Source: Anoplopoma fimbria (taxonomy: Eukaryota; Chordata; Actinopteri; Perciformes; Anoplopomatidae). From it: a DNA stretch of 64,000 bases. The notes beneath the pieces are model-generated. The model searched no databases, was not told where the DNA came from, and saw only the letters and a list, made by a program, of their open reading frames with translations. Positions 26,956 to 47,431 of this stretch are shown here, in pieces. The stretch spans positions 20,312,281 to 20,376,280 of the forward strand of contig NC_072469.1 in the NCBI RefSeq assembly GCF_027596085.1, given 5' to 3'. Made by a program: the position numbers and the translations under genes. Position 1 is the first letter of the stretch. Each line of letters begins with the position of its first letter.

Positions 26956-29900
26956 AGATATGACATCATAAAATAGATGAAATCTAACTTTTTGTCAGTG
27001 CTTAGTTGATGATTAATTAAATCACAGAGAAGGATGGGTAAGCTATTGCATAATAATAATAAAACAAAGTAATAATAATAAATAATTCTGACAGGGCTTG
27101 ACAGAGCGACTCAGGCATATATGACGAACGGTTTCCGCTCAGTAAGCAGAGCTGGTTTTGGAGATGAGGGCTGAGGCTGTTCCCTCAACCCGTCAGAGGC
27201 CGCTGGTAGCATCAGCTCCACTGACACATCTGAAATTGGCTTTGGTCTACCTTTGTGCATACACCGGGATCCACATCAACCTTCTCTTGTACTGATCAGA
27301 CAGAGGAAAGGGCAAAGTGCTAAAGGACAGATGGGGAGATGACTTGAAGAGGGAAAACAACATGGTGGTTCACTATAAAGCACTCTTAGTCATATGTCAT
27401 GTTAATTAAGTGTAAAAATAATATCGTAAATAAGATGAACAGAAGAAATTCAAATCCACATGATAATTATTTTATTAGCTGCTTTGCTTATTCTTGTGAT
27501 TTTTGTATGGAAATGCATACAACCTTTTTTAAATAGACGATATATTTTACAATCTCCCATCTGTATCTTTCATGTGCTTTCAAAAAGATCCCCATGTAAC
27601 TCATTTGCATAGGCCGTGAGGCTTTCTTGGATATCTTAGTCATACTTAAGCTCCCTCCCTTTATCATAGTCCCAACACTTTCTTTCCCTTTTGTTTAAAA
27701 ACACTTAGATTCAAGATTTACACCTACAGTGTTCAAAATGCCAAGGACAAAGCTTACTCGGTAAATTTCAAACAATAAATCAAATGCCGAGATTTAGCGC
27801 ATGCATGTCGTCCTCCTCGATAGGGCTTACGTGTTTTTACTTCTTAAATCAAAAGGCTTTCTAGTAGCTAATGTGATTTTCCCTGCATTTGTGTGTTGGC
27901 TGTAGCTCTTGCGTGACTCTGTCAGATAGTGGAATCACTGTAAATTCCCGAGGGTGTTTTCGAACAACTGCTGTTCTTAAGAGGCTCTAAATAACGTAAA
28001 GCCCCCAGAGCTGTGCTTATGCCAGACTTCCTATGTACTGATTTTGTGGTGATGCAATCTGCGTAAAGTAAATGCACTTGCTGCTTAACATGATGGGGAT
28101 GTTACAGGGCATCTGCTCATGAGTTTAATGCCTAAAATGCATTTAGGCAATTTTGGTGTCTATTGCAAGTCTAAAGTGTGTATATTGCAAACACAAACAA
28201 GGTGTGTTTGATGCAGATTGTCCATCTGGAAGGAGGAGATATCTCCACCCTAGTCTGTTTGTAAGAAGGACCTCTGAGTGTTTCAAACATATTTTGCTGA
28301 GCAAATGGTTGACAACGTGTCCTAAGGGACTAATTCACTTCATAGATTTTAGGATCTGGGGCTATGGGCTTTTATGGATTTTGGATTGTGGTCATAACTA
28401 TCTTGCTTTATTTATATGCTGATAGGCAGGTCTAGCGGTCCATCAGTTGAACAGCTGCACCACATTCAGGAAACAGCCAACAAGACAACAAAAGGCACTC
28501 TATTTCCTAATTATTATTACATCAGTCCCAAAGCTCAGTAATGCTGACAGTATATTTTTGAGATGATTTCATAATTTAAGTATTGAATTTTGCTCAATTT
28601 AAAGTTGAACGGGTCCAAGATGGTTTCTAGTCCGGTCTCTCAGAGGCTAGGCCAGATTCGGAGGGCACACATTGGAACAGTTGAGTGAAACTATGCGAAA
28701 CATTTGATGCGTTTAGTAAGCAACAATTCCTGTATAGTTTGCCTTTAACATGAACTTGGTTTATAAGACTTGCTTGAGATTAACTTCCACTAACAATCAT
28801 TAAATACAGCAAAGAAAATGAACAATTATCATTCATTATTTCAGTCCAATCTGAAATAATAATTAAGTGCATTAATTAAACTCCCACAATGTGGCTACAC
28901 AGGGTGACAACATTAGCCAGGCAGAACTGGTAGCAGGACGGATGAAATTTGAGATATACAATACAGTTCATATCAGCAAAACCTAAGACTGAAGAACCTT
29001 GAAAGAGACACTGAGTGTGCACTGCTGAAGTGGCACAGGTCACAGCAAGGTACCCTGCGGTGCTGCTGGAAACACTGAAATGGACTTGGGGCACCCACAG
29101 AAAGAAATGCACTGTTGGCAAAAGCCCCATGACGTTGATGAATGTTGTCCTCCGAGTGTTAGGTAATATTCTCTGATGAGATGCAGCGTGTGCTCTTGCC
29201 CACAAGGTTGTGAGAACAGCAACAAAAGTGATGACGTGAGGGTGTGGGAGCCAGTACAGCAAGGCCACGGGGGGAGGGGGGAGGAGTCACGAGAGCACTG
29301 ATAGAAACGATTTATGCCATCGCATCTGGACAACAGACATGAAATACAGTCACCTAGAGCAGTTCTTATTCCTTGGGCGGGTCTATTTTAACAGTTCCCC
29401 CCCTACTGCACTTTAAGCTCCACCCATTTGAACATGTTTTGAATGAGCAAACAAAAGAAGAGTTTACAGTTTACAGTATACTATTGCGTTTTTAATGTGG
29501 CATAATTTCCGTACACAGATGTGGTCTGACTATAGACAGAAAACTATAAGACAAGCTCCTTATACTCCACAGCATGGTTGCATTCCCATATGAATTATTG
29601 GTGTCTTAATTAATTCCTTGTTCTGCCTTCTTGGAGTTTGTGCAGGCAGAATTTGACAAATTCATTGTGTAAGGTGTTATTGACTGATTAAAACAACCAG
29701 TGATACCAGTGTTATTCCCCAAATGTGCATTTTAACACAAGCAATGTCAGAGCAACAGCCTGACTCTTCACTTGATGTCTGCTATATGAAATACAAAAAA
29801 GCTTTCGCCAGATGATGGAATGAAAACACACCAAGTTTACATTTATTTGCAAATAACAAAAATCGAAAGTATGGACTTCTGTTTGAGCACTCATCTGAAG

Positions 29901-30147
29901 CGCTGGTTCGATATCAGGGTTGTTTCATTTAGCGTGACAGGAAGATCGCTCAAAAGAAGCTTTGAGGGAACACAATAAAACCGATTATCAGGCAAACTTT
30001 CATATACCTAGAAAAATGGATTGTCTGCATATCTGCCAGAGGAGAGGTGTGTTACAGTATGACCTGTGCAATCCTCAGAAATTACTTTAATAACTATAAA
30101 TTATTGGATTAAGGTGAATAATTTTTTCTTTGTATTATTTTACTCAG

Positions 30148-30233
30148 AAAATACACAGCGGATACACTGTCAATAAAAAAAGAAGCACTAGAACAGAAGT
30201 TACAAGAAAGTCTTCTCTGTAAAATAGAAAAGG
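30148..30233 (+). CDS. Candidate coding exon, coiled-coil type (gene unknown)
   Basis: The exon is preceded by a long T-rich tract ending in CTCAG and followed by the near-consensus donor AAGG|GTGAGT. Of three frames only one is open across its 86 bases. It encodes a helical, charged stretch including KKEALEQKLQESLLCKIEK, with leucines at heptad-like spacing. It needs two bases from the exon before and leaves one base over. The 18469-18528 candidate supplies the right phase if its second donor is used. No family is recognised. Confidence is limited by the 11.6-kb gap and by the lack of clear first and last exons. Confidence 0.35.
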
Positions 30234-30581
30234 GTGAGTCACGAGGTGCTTCAGTGCCTTCTTGTGGCCACTTGCCATTTCTTCCTCTTTCTCACTAGTG
30301 TATCACTTTCAGTAGCCACAAATGTAAATTACAGACCATGAGATATACTATGTAAAATAGATTACTTTAAGGCCAATCTATTTTTTCCCCCTGTAATGCT
30401 AACGAATTACTCTGCATTCAGATAAGGCTTTATCTTTAATCACAAAGTCTCCACACCGCTTCATGAGCAGTAGGGGATGTTTAAAGCAAACATGAAAAAT
30501 GATCCCTACCATTTCCAGGAATCACCATTAAGCTGTGTTTCCTCCGTATCATAGTTTTTTTCCCCTACTATTGCTTTCAAG

Positions 30582-30640
30582 AGAAAATTACCTCTCTGGC
30601 TCTAGACAAGGGAAGATCATTCATCTTACTAATACCAGAG
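30582..30640 (+). CDS. Possible further exon after the 30.15-kb candidate
   Basis: A good pyrimidine tract ending in CAAG precedes the exon, and GAG|GTGAGT follows it. Its 59 bases fit the one-base overhang left by the 30148-30233 candidate and stay open (KITSLALDKGRSFILLIPE). A second frame is also open, and the peptide is not coiled-coil like, so chance is a real alternative. Confidence 0.18.
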
Positions 30641-32779
30641 GTGAGTGATCATGAAGTGTGGAGACTCCAGCGGAAAAGTTGGGACCCGATAGTATCAATC
30701 ATCATCACCATGCCTGGAAATGGAGATCTCTCGCCACACACCGCACAAAGTAAGAGAGACAAACAAAAAGCTATCAGCTCAACTTCTACTAACTGTGCTC
30801 ATTAGTTAGATGCGTTGGTCATCATTTCACACAGCACCTCGTCAATTGTTGCTGCGGGAATATAGCGTCCATCAATCCCATGCAGATTTGACACATTCAA
30901 TCACGGAGGGTGTGAGTGAGTAGGCATAGCATTTGATTAAGATGACAGCTTAATGAAACGAGGTGCAACACACTTGACCTCTCACATTCATGCCACTTTG
31001 GTGGAGTGCGTGTTAGGACTGATTTAATCTGGTGACCATGTTAGATACTTACTACACACTGAAATACTGCTGACTTTGCTTCCTCACATTTTGCACTACT
31101 GGTTTGGATCCTTCTGGTCTCTGCTTTGAGTTCAACGCAAATGTCTGCATGCTAACATGCTTGATGCAAGAATTACCCTAGCGACTAGTGGACTTTTCCT
31201 TACTATTAGCTCTTCTCCTCGTACTTGCTTTAAGTCACTGAATGTCCCGATCCGGTTTACAACACCAGAATTGAATATCCGCCTGCATGCCCTTTCGTCT
31301 TGCCAAACATCGTTGAAGCAAACAACTAATATTGGTAGCAAGAGCAACACGTTTACTGACTGCTTTGTTACACAGAGATCAGAGGAGAGGAAAGAAATAA
31401 GCACAAAGGACAGTACATGACAGCAAAATGCAGTAAAGACCCGCACTGAGCTGAAATGAAACTAAAGTCACTATTTGTTCTGTTACTGCATCAATGCAGA
31501 ATCATTCATCTCTGCATCCCGATGCATCCTATAACGGAGACATTTCCACACCTCTGCTAGCATGGCCTCAAATGGTGAACATAATGTACAACATTTTATT
31601 CCATGGTGTTTTTATGTAACAGAACAGCATGTGTGGTTCACATTTCCCCAGCGTTCTCGTGGCAACAGCAAATGGACAGTGAAAAATACTCAAGGGCCAA
31701 AGGTCATTGCCATAGTAAGCAGAGGTAAATCTCATCAATTTAATATGCTTCATAAAGCCACATCCTGGCAGCAACATAAAACATGAGAACAGATGCTCAT
31801 TAAAATAAAATACATAGAGTACCAAAAGCAATATTATGGTGCATACCATATACCTGCTATACAGTTTTTTATACTGTACAATGAGCAGTGATGAAGGCCT
31901 GAAGCCTGGTACAGTAAACTGAATCCCAATGTTATCAGTCAGAGACATTCGGGTGATTTGGCAGGTTTCCGAGGAGGGGCACAAGTATCAGTGTGGCAGA
32001 CTGCCCACATATCCGTCTTAATTTGCTTTTGCGACAGGTGCAAGTATGTGGAAATGTTATCCCAGCCACAGTGACTGCCATCATCTTTAATGGATGTCAC
32101 ACTCAGGTGGCCCAACAACAGAGATGTGATTAAAGGCAATCATATCCTACTAGAAAGCTGACTCCTTTAAATGTGTGTGTAACAGCAAAAGCAGGAGAAG
32201 CAAATCTATTGTCCGCTTATGTGAATTGTTGCATGCACGTAGACAGTAGACATAAAACAGACATACAGCTTATGTGTTTACATGTTTGTTTCAATGAAGT
32301 TTTCCAATGTGACACTTAAAGTGACAGACACTGCATTTCTGGTTTCCCAAGCAGCACTACAGCCACACAGATCTTCAGCAGTGACCTCTTATGACCATTA
32401 ACAGTCTCTGTTTAATTTTTCATTTCAGTCAGAGCTGTAAGCCGGCAATGAAGAACTCCTTGTGGCACTTCACAGTAACTAGTCAGACTCTAGTGATGAC
32501 TGGGAGTCTCTCAGTATTAAAAGTCTAAACAACACACTGCTATGACAGACACAACTAACCACTGGGTTTTCAGTAACTCATAGCCTTGTAGTGAGAGTTT
32601 ACAGGAGAAATATACAGTGCACTGACACACCACAACACTAGATTTGCCATCAAAACACACAACTGAAGGTGTTTTTGTGTTAATACCCATGACAACATCA
32701 GTGGCCCAGTTCGCACATAATGAGGGAGGCTTTCTTTGTGTATCTCAAAATTCTGTCTCTGTGTTCCTCTTTCTTGTTG

Positions 32780-32835
32780 TTTTTTTTTTTTTTCTCTCTC
32801 TCTCTCTCTCTCACTCTCTTTCTCTATCTCTCTCG
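32780..32835. repeat. Poly-T followed by (CT)n tract
   Basis: A T run of about 14 bases followed by about 20 CT units with a few interruptions. Confidence 0.9.
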
Positions 32836-33130
32836 CTCCATCTTTCCTTCATAATAGTGGTTCAGATCAATAGAGGTAGCCTCAGGCGAAGACCTTTGCC
32901 TGAAAACCAATTGTTCCAGGAACTCTGTATACAAGCACAGCCAGGCTGTTTTCTGTGAAGCCTGTCTGATTTTTGCATCCAACAAAATGAGCTGAATTTG
33001 ACATTTGCTTTAGTGAGAAAGACAACATGTTTATTTTTGCTTAATGCCACAATCATGTCATGGATACATAATGTTTGCAATAACAGCAAGGTAGTTGAAT
33101 AACACGTTGATGAATATAAATAGTTCAAAC

Positions 33131-33335
33131 TTTTTGGGAAAAACTTAGCCTCACTTTGTGGACTAGAGTTAGATGAGAAGGGTGGATACCAATCTGATGT
33201 CTGTTAAGTAAATAAGAGGCTACAGCCAGCCTAGTCACACACATTACTGCCATTAAAACCCCAACTTGTCATTTAAACACTTCCGTTTTTCCCAACATCT
33301 TTGGATGGTTAGCTTAGCTTAGCACAAACAGCTGC
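33131..33335 (-). repeat. Degenerate interspersed repeat, reverse copy of the 60.5-61.0 kb family
   Basis: 'agagttagatgagaag', 'gataccaatctgatgtct' and 'gttagcttagcttagca' appear in the order expected for the reverse complement of the repeat near 60.5-61.0 kb. The internal part has diverged. Confidence 0.5.
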
Positions 33336-36300
33336 CCTGTCCCTTCAGAAGACTAGCGGCAGGTCCTGAGTCTATTAACAACAATTGTAGACGTAAACGT
33401 GAAAACAGAGCTTCAAAGTAAATATTGGACCAGTGTTTACCTGAGGGGGAACTGAATGGTGGCAGGTAAACATCACTCCACTATAACTTTATAGTTGTTT
33501 GCTGCTATATTATTGTTCAGAATGTTAAATACAGCTCCTTTCAAATTTGGCCCAGAAAATAGAGGTTGGTGCTTAGATAACCAGGCAACCCTTTTTGAAC
33601 CCACATTCAACTGCAGCAGGATCAGAGAGCAGTTTCAACTGTACCTGCCTTCCAAATCTGCTCTTAGACCAAACAGCCACAGGATGATACTGTAAGGCTA
33701 ATGCAAACTAGAGATCCATGTGAAATTATGGAAACCGCTCTTACATTGTACTGCATAATGTGCTGACTCATTGCACCCCTCTCGCTCTCTGGCGCACACA
33801 CAGAGTAACCTGCGTTAGGGGGCGAGAAAGAAATAGTGGCGTTCATTTCTTTTATGACACAAAAAACGTTCACCGTCCAGTTATCCAAAATTAGAGATAA
33901 TGTACGGATGAGTAAAGGACATGGGGACCCGTGGGAGCAGATATCACAGGGTCAATTCACTTTAAGTTTAGCAATTTAGCCACCAATTTTCTTTAACATG
34001 CCAGATCCCTTTTGTAAGATAAAGTAAGTAATACCACGGTGTGAAAAGAACAGTGTAGAAATACACGATTTACACTTTTTTAAGTGGAGGGTGACTTTAA
34101 GCAGAGAAATATTATTATGTTCTTAAAGTAAATTAATGGTGTATAATCCAGAATAACACATTCTGGAGTAGTTTATTATTATCTATGACATTATTGGATT
34201 TATATTCTGGATACATTACCATTTCAGCAACATTTGTAGCTAATCGAGGTGAAGCTACTTTATATATTCCTGGGTAATCTAATCTTTAAAATGTATAATA
34301 TTTTAGCTGTGGATTGTAGGTTGTGTATATATATATAATCTGATTATGTAAGTAACTAAAGCTGTTGGATAAATGCAGTTAGTAAAATGCACAATATTTA
34401 TTAGAAAATGTGAAATACTCAAGTAAAGCTCACGTAATAATAAACATCTATAATAGAAGAACTACAGGTGATGATAACTACGTGGACTTCAGTGATATGC
34501 AGGAATATTACATTTGTTGTGGCAGACTGAGGCAAAACTGGATGCAGCAGGAATGGCACCCCAGATATATTTCTCATTGAGCTCTTGGAGCAGCAGGACG
34601 AGCTGCAGCTTTGATATAAATGGATTTTTCCATGGCCGTCTGGCCGTGATGCATCATTAAAAGGGGAGAATAAACCGGGGATCTTACTGGGCACCATGAG
34701 CCTATTATTATACTGTCACCCCTCACAGCTCTCCCCTCTATCCAGTTCCACTTCCCTACCAGGACCAAAAAAGTGGAGGAAGTAAAGGTAAATGAGAGAG
34801 AGGAGGGTTACTGCTGGTCAGTGGTGTTGTAGCAGGGTTAACTTACAGCAATGTAAATGCCTGACCATGTGTTATTTTGTGGCATCAGCAAAACACATTT
34901 TCCTGAATTATGCAGTTTCTAATATGGTTTTTGAGATAGGTGTTTAGGGTTATTGCGGTTGATGTTTTTCAGATCATTACAAGCATAATTAACTTCTTGG
35001 CCTAAATGACTCACCCAATGGGGTGACATATCTGGAACATTAGGGGTTAGGAATTGTGAAGGAATTGTGAAGGCTTTGCATGCGTCAGTGTGGTGCAAGG
35101 CTGTGATTATCTCCCGGTCTTTCGGGAGATGTAAATTGAGCTCTAATATTTTTTTAAGTTTAGAAGGTCATTGTAAATGAAAACAAGAGCAAGCATTCGT
35201 TTTGATTGTTCGCATAAAACCACATACACACATATAATCAAGCATCCCCCTGGTGAATTTCATTAGTTGACTGTTTTCCCCCAATGAGAGGACGAAATAA
35301 GGACTGTGTCATTGGCTTCCAAGGCTGAATAATTTGCGGACGCAGCTGGTCACTCACTGGGGAGAGAATTAAAGGCTAAAAATGGAAGCAATTTTCTTCC
35401 AAGATTAGCCTGTGAGGAAACTAAGAAAGATGAGTTTAATGAAGCTTAATGTCACAAAAATTACCCATTCGGTGCTTTGGCTGTGGCTTCTTCCTTAATC
35501 ATTGTTAAAGTCATTAAATCTGTGATCAACATACAAGCCTGCAATTACTTTGCAAAAGAGCAGGAAAAAGAAGAAAAACAGAAAAAAAGAGTATAAAACC
35601 TTTTTCTAGTGCAGAAATGATCCACTGAAAAGACAGTAATGCTGTGCTGATAAGAAAAACAAAACATTGCCATGTTTCTCATCAATTATGTTTGTACTGA
35701 CTGAAAACATGGAGAAAATGTAAACCTCATGTGCTGTTTAAGCATTCTCCCATTGTTTACCAAAGAGAGCCATCTACTGGAGAACTGCCTTTATTAAACT
35801 ATTCAAACTCATTTTCATTAGCATGCTTGTATGAATAGATTTTTGTATTTCCAATAATAATTCTTCATAGAAAAATCACTTTAAGAGAATTAAGTTCATA
35901 CTTTCTGTCACACCATAGACAGAAAAGTACTTTCAGTCAAGGTTTCTAGTCCTTGCCCCCCCCCCTCCATATCCATAGTCTTTATTTAGCCATTACTCAG
36001 ACTCAAACCTTTGAATAAGTGGCTTTATGTTCTTGCAAGTCCATTAACTGATCCACAATACCCTTGACTCGTGGTTTCTCGTGGTTTTTCTAATAAAATG
36101 AAGAATGAAGGATTGGCAGTTTGCAATAGCCGATGTGACAGCAACCAGTTCAATGAAGGTCACTGTGATGGAAATGTGTTGAAGCACATTGTAACCAGTC
36201 ATACATGGTACACATCATCCAGTCCAAGTAATGGCCAATTTCACGTAATATGTCAGGGCTTTCGATTGGTCAAGTAAGCAATTCCTTGTTCTGCTATATG

Positions 36301-37538
36301 GCTTTCATCCATACAGCGAGTGATTCAACAGCCCTGACATGGGTGGAGTTGGAGAGCACAAGGCCTGTTAAATGTTCAAAGTATGATAACACATGGATTC
36401 CTTGTGATTCATACAATGTCGCTGTCCTCATCACAGTTCTTTGTCTTCAATTGTGAAGCCTCTGACAAAAAAATAAAAATCATCACACATACTGTTGCCC
36501 CTCTTTTTCCCTCTGGCTCATTTTTCCGAAACGATTTTGGATCCTGTGCCAATGCAGCTGGTGATGTGTTTGGAAAAATAAGCATCTTTTCAAGGTGATG
36601 ATGACCCTCACAGAGAAAAGGAAGGGAAGCCTCTGGAAATCCTATTATCCAGAGATATTTTATTGCCATCAGCAGTGCTGGCCCATCAGCGGCACAGCAA
36701 CAGTTTCCAACAATTGCTCCCCCACTAATTCTATCGCTGTTGCCAGACTTGCCCAGGGTGTGGACATTAAACTCAATTTTCATCTGAAAGTGATTGCATA
36801 ATGGTTGACAATGCAATTGAGGTAATGTGGGTGTTCAGGTATAAATACCAGGATAAGAGAAAAGTAAACTTAATTTGCGTGAATCATACAAAAGCAGGAC
36901 AACCTTCATACCTTTTAAACATGTAAAGGAATACCTCATTTAGACAGTTTCCTTACTTAAGAATTAAAAGTGTTATTTAAAGAGAAGATGCTTTTAAAAT
37001 ATTAGTGCCTGTCCAGGGTTGTGGACAGGCACCAATCAATGTGAATGGAGCATCAGATTTTGTATTGGGGTAAAAATTCTCAGCAAAATGTCTGCAATTA
37101 TCTATATCCCCCCTCGGATTAGTTAACAATGAATATGTAAAGAGTATGCTTCTGACTTAAAATAAGTCAACAAATGTTCCAATTGAAATATCTTTCCAAT
37201 CCTTCTCTGTTTAACTCTGTCAAAATGCGAAAAAAAAGAAGAGAATTACAGGTAATTACAATTGAAAGGAAATCATTATTTATTTTATAAATACAATCAA
37301 AAAGTATTTATTTATTCAGAATTAAAGACAAAATAATGATAAGAATCTGTGAAATCGGCTTTCGAACTGTAATATTTTCTGCGTACAAACAATATCAATA
37401 AATACATTTCTGTTTTCTTTTTTGAAAATGTATAAATTATTATCGACCACTAAGAGGGGCACACTCTTTTCTCCCTATAAAAAGGTAGATATGCTCATAT
37501 AACATAATCCAAGAAGATCATGCGGTACAGATATATGT

Positions 37539-37544
37539 TTTATT
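37539..37544 (-). terminator. fbxo15: Poly(A) signal of fbxo15
   Basis: AATAAA on the minus strand, 34 bases past the fbxo15 stop codon. This implies a very short 3' UTR if this is the signal used. Confidence 0.6.
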
Positions 37545-37577
37545 GAAATGTTAAAAGCTTATTCATAGTATAAGGCT

Positions 37578-45183
<7,606 letters not shown>

Positions 45184-45190
<7 letters not shown>

Positions 45191-45480
45191 GTTTTTTTTT
45201 TTACTTGACCTCTTTGAGTCAGATACAATAATTTATATTTTTTATATATATATATTTTTTTTAATCAAATCAATAAACCGTCGTTATGTAAACTGCATAT
45301 GTTAGATAAACAAATATCGTCTGTTTTTTTTCCCCGTTTTTGTAGCCATCCATATGTCAGAGAATAACGCGAAACGTCGAATTTCTGAACTGTCCGCGTC
45401 CAGTCGCCATGGTGACGTCCAGTCACTTCCGCTTGAGGAAACTACTCTTCCGGTGGCGATATTTCCCTTCAAAATAAAAG
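45184..45480. promoter_or_regulatory. fbxo15 promoter region, possibly bidirectional
   Basis: A short CpG-rich island in AT-rich surroundings, just upstream of the fbxo15 start codon. It contains TGACGT (45413-45418, CRE-like), two CTTCCG ETS-type sites (about 45426 and 45450) and, on the minus strand, AACATGGCGGC at the start codon, a good YY1 match. No TATA box is seen. Such motifs are typical of housekeeping, often two-way promoters. The actual start sites are not visible. Confidence 0.5.
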
Positions 45481-45499
45481 CAGACAAACGAGCATAAAC

Positions 45500-46033
45500 T
45501 ATACTGTTATATTGTAATGGAGCAGCTTACATACAGTATGTATGAAATAATGTTGGACATGGTCTGCCAATTGTCGTTCTGCAACTAGGTCAGATTTTTA
45601 AAAAACAAAACTCTTGAGGACAGATAGCTGATGACATAATCAGGGTTATTTTCTGTTATTTAAAGATATGTAAACCTAAATGATGAAAACCACTCAATGA
45701 CTGTCATCATCCTGTTGCAAAACAACAACAATAGTGTAACATGTGGTTTCCAAAATACTCACCAAAAGAGATTGATTGCATCTAACTTAGATAAGAACAA
45801 ATCTTCAGTTTCACATGACATTGTAATAAACTGTTTGCATATGAAGATATACACACAAATGTTGCACTTTGTCTGCCTATAGGCTCAACCATAACCACAA
45901 TATACCTAACCCTAATTCAAGTCTTACCCTCTAAAATGTTATGGTTTACCCTCAGGAAAGCTTACTTTTTTTCTTCAAATGAAACTGTCTTTGGTCTGAC
46001 TAAACACATACACACACACACACGCATACACAT

Positions 46034-46128
<95 letters not shown>

Positions 46129-47431
46129 TGGGCAAGCAGGCAGATGGACAGAAATATATTTGTTATAAAGTGGGTATTTTAAACCTTGTAAATCATATGG
46201 TCTTGTGAGCAAGCAGGATGGGCCTCTTCTGATGTTGAGGAAATGTATGCATAATATTGTTAACAGAAGTAGGACAAACTGTAATAGGTTGTGACAGCGA
46301 GATCACTAACAAATGACCCCTGCATTAAGCAAATCCAAGTCAAAGGTATTCTGCTAACATACTGTATACGCAAGTGTCATTTGTACAGAAAAACAAACAA
46401 ACCATACTGCAGTCGTTTTCTTTGTAAAAGCCGATGGCTCCCTTTAAGACCCACCACATAATCGACCTCCCCGTTCCTGGAAGCCAGTAGGCTCTGCTAG
46501 CTGTCAGGGAAAATAACCATAACACTCTTCTCAGTCCAGCCGATCAGCTTGCCTGATGGAAATGAAGTCCCTTTTAGGGCAAAGGCAGCCCCTGGTATGG
46601 CAATGCCATGTACATGTAGGCCACATCCCTTTTCCTTGCATGTCCCCCGTAGTTGACATTTGATGTTTTCTGTAGCTATGTGTCCTTCTAAAGGCCTGGG
46701 GTCAGTTGTGGCTCTTGGATACCTGATGTCACTCTTCCGCATGGCTTGTCAGCCAGCTCTGACAGTGCAATGTTTGTCAAATGGGGCTGGGAAAGGGAGA
46801 AAGGATCCACACAATTAAGGCTAAAATAAGGTCTCTGCAAGTTGTGTATCATTATACAAGGGCGTTGCATGTACTTAATGGAGGAAGAAGGAATGATTTG
46901 GTTTTGTCCTCTCCGCCTATCAATTTGCTAGCATGTATTCAAAATGCAGCTTTGATTAATTATGTTCAAAGAAAAACAGACTTTACTCCCACTTCTTTCT
47001 TGAGCTGATGAAGTTGAAGACAGTCCATATACAGTGGCCTCCCCTGCAGATGTGAGTGCCATGCATAATGCAGCCAGTTAGCATATCTTTGCGTAGGTAA
47101 ATGACAGCTCATTAAAAGGTCTAACGTGAAAGTTCACCCCTTATGAGGCCCACTCTCAAACTCTTCAGAGGTGTGGAGCACTGATAAGGACCCTCTACAC
47201 GGCTCTTCAAAGGGATGATGACATGTCAAGAATTTTTAAAAGAAAGGCCAAGGGTGGTACAGTGAGGTGCAGGACATTCTCTGTGAAGTGGGCATTTTCT
47301 GAAGTGTCACCTGCTTTCAGCCAGCTTATGGAGTGTTTGTTAAATGTGATGTGCATGTGAAATGATTTGCTGATATGCCAGTACAAACCAAGTAAAAGAA
47401 ACATGCCGGCCAGAACCCCCACATACGTTTG
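45500..47431. other. Intergenic region between divergent fbxo15 and cbln2
   Basis: Holds a long CA microsatellite. A minus-strand open frame of 81 codons (46497-46742) has no recognisable domain. The block at about 47.05-47.15 kb is of even composition and could be a regulatory element, but I have no direct evidence. Confidence 0.5.
46010..46126. repeat. (CA)n microsatellite
   Basis: About 58 CA units, with interruptions only in the first 25 bases. Confidence 0.97.

Larger units (their letters stand above)
26956..37538. other. Mostly gene-free stretch downstream of fbxo15
   Basis: Holds two exon candidates near 30.2 and 30.6 kb, a T/CT tract at 32.78 kb, a degenerate interspersed repeat at 33.13 kb and two small hairpins (35.1 and 37.0 kb). 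I see no other gene or RNA gene. Confidence 0.5.

Noticed and set aside
32400..32450. Possible last exon for the coiled-coil candidates after TTTCATTTCAG
   Set aside because: It gives only 3 to 8 residues before a stop depending on phase, so it cannot be told from chance.
46497..46742. 81-codon minus-strand frame between fbxo15 and cbln2
   Set aside because: The composition is balanced, but no domain, splice partner or recognisable similarity is visible. I kept it only as part of the intergenic description.
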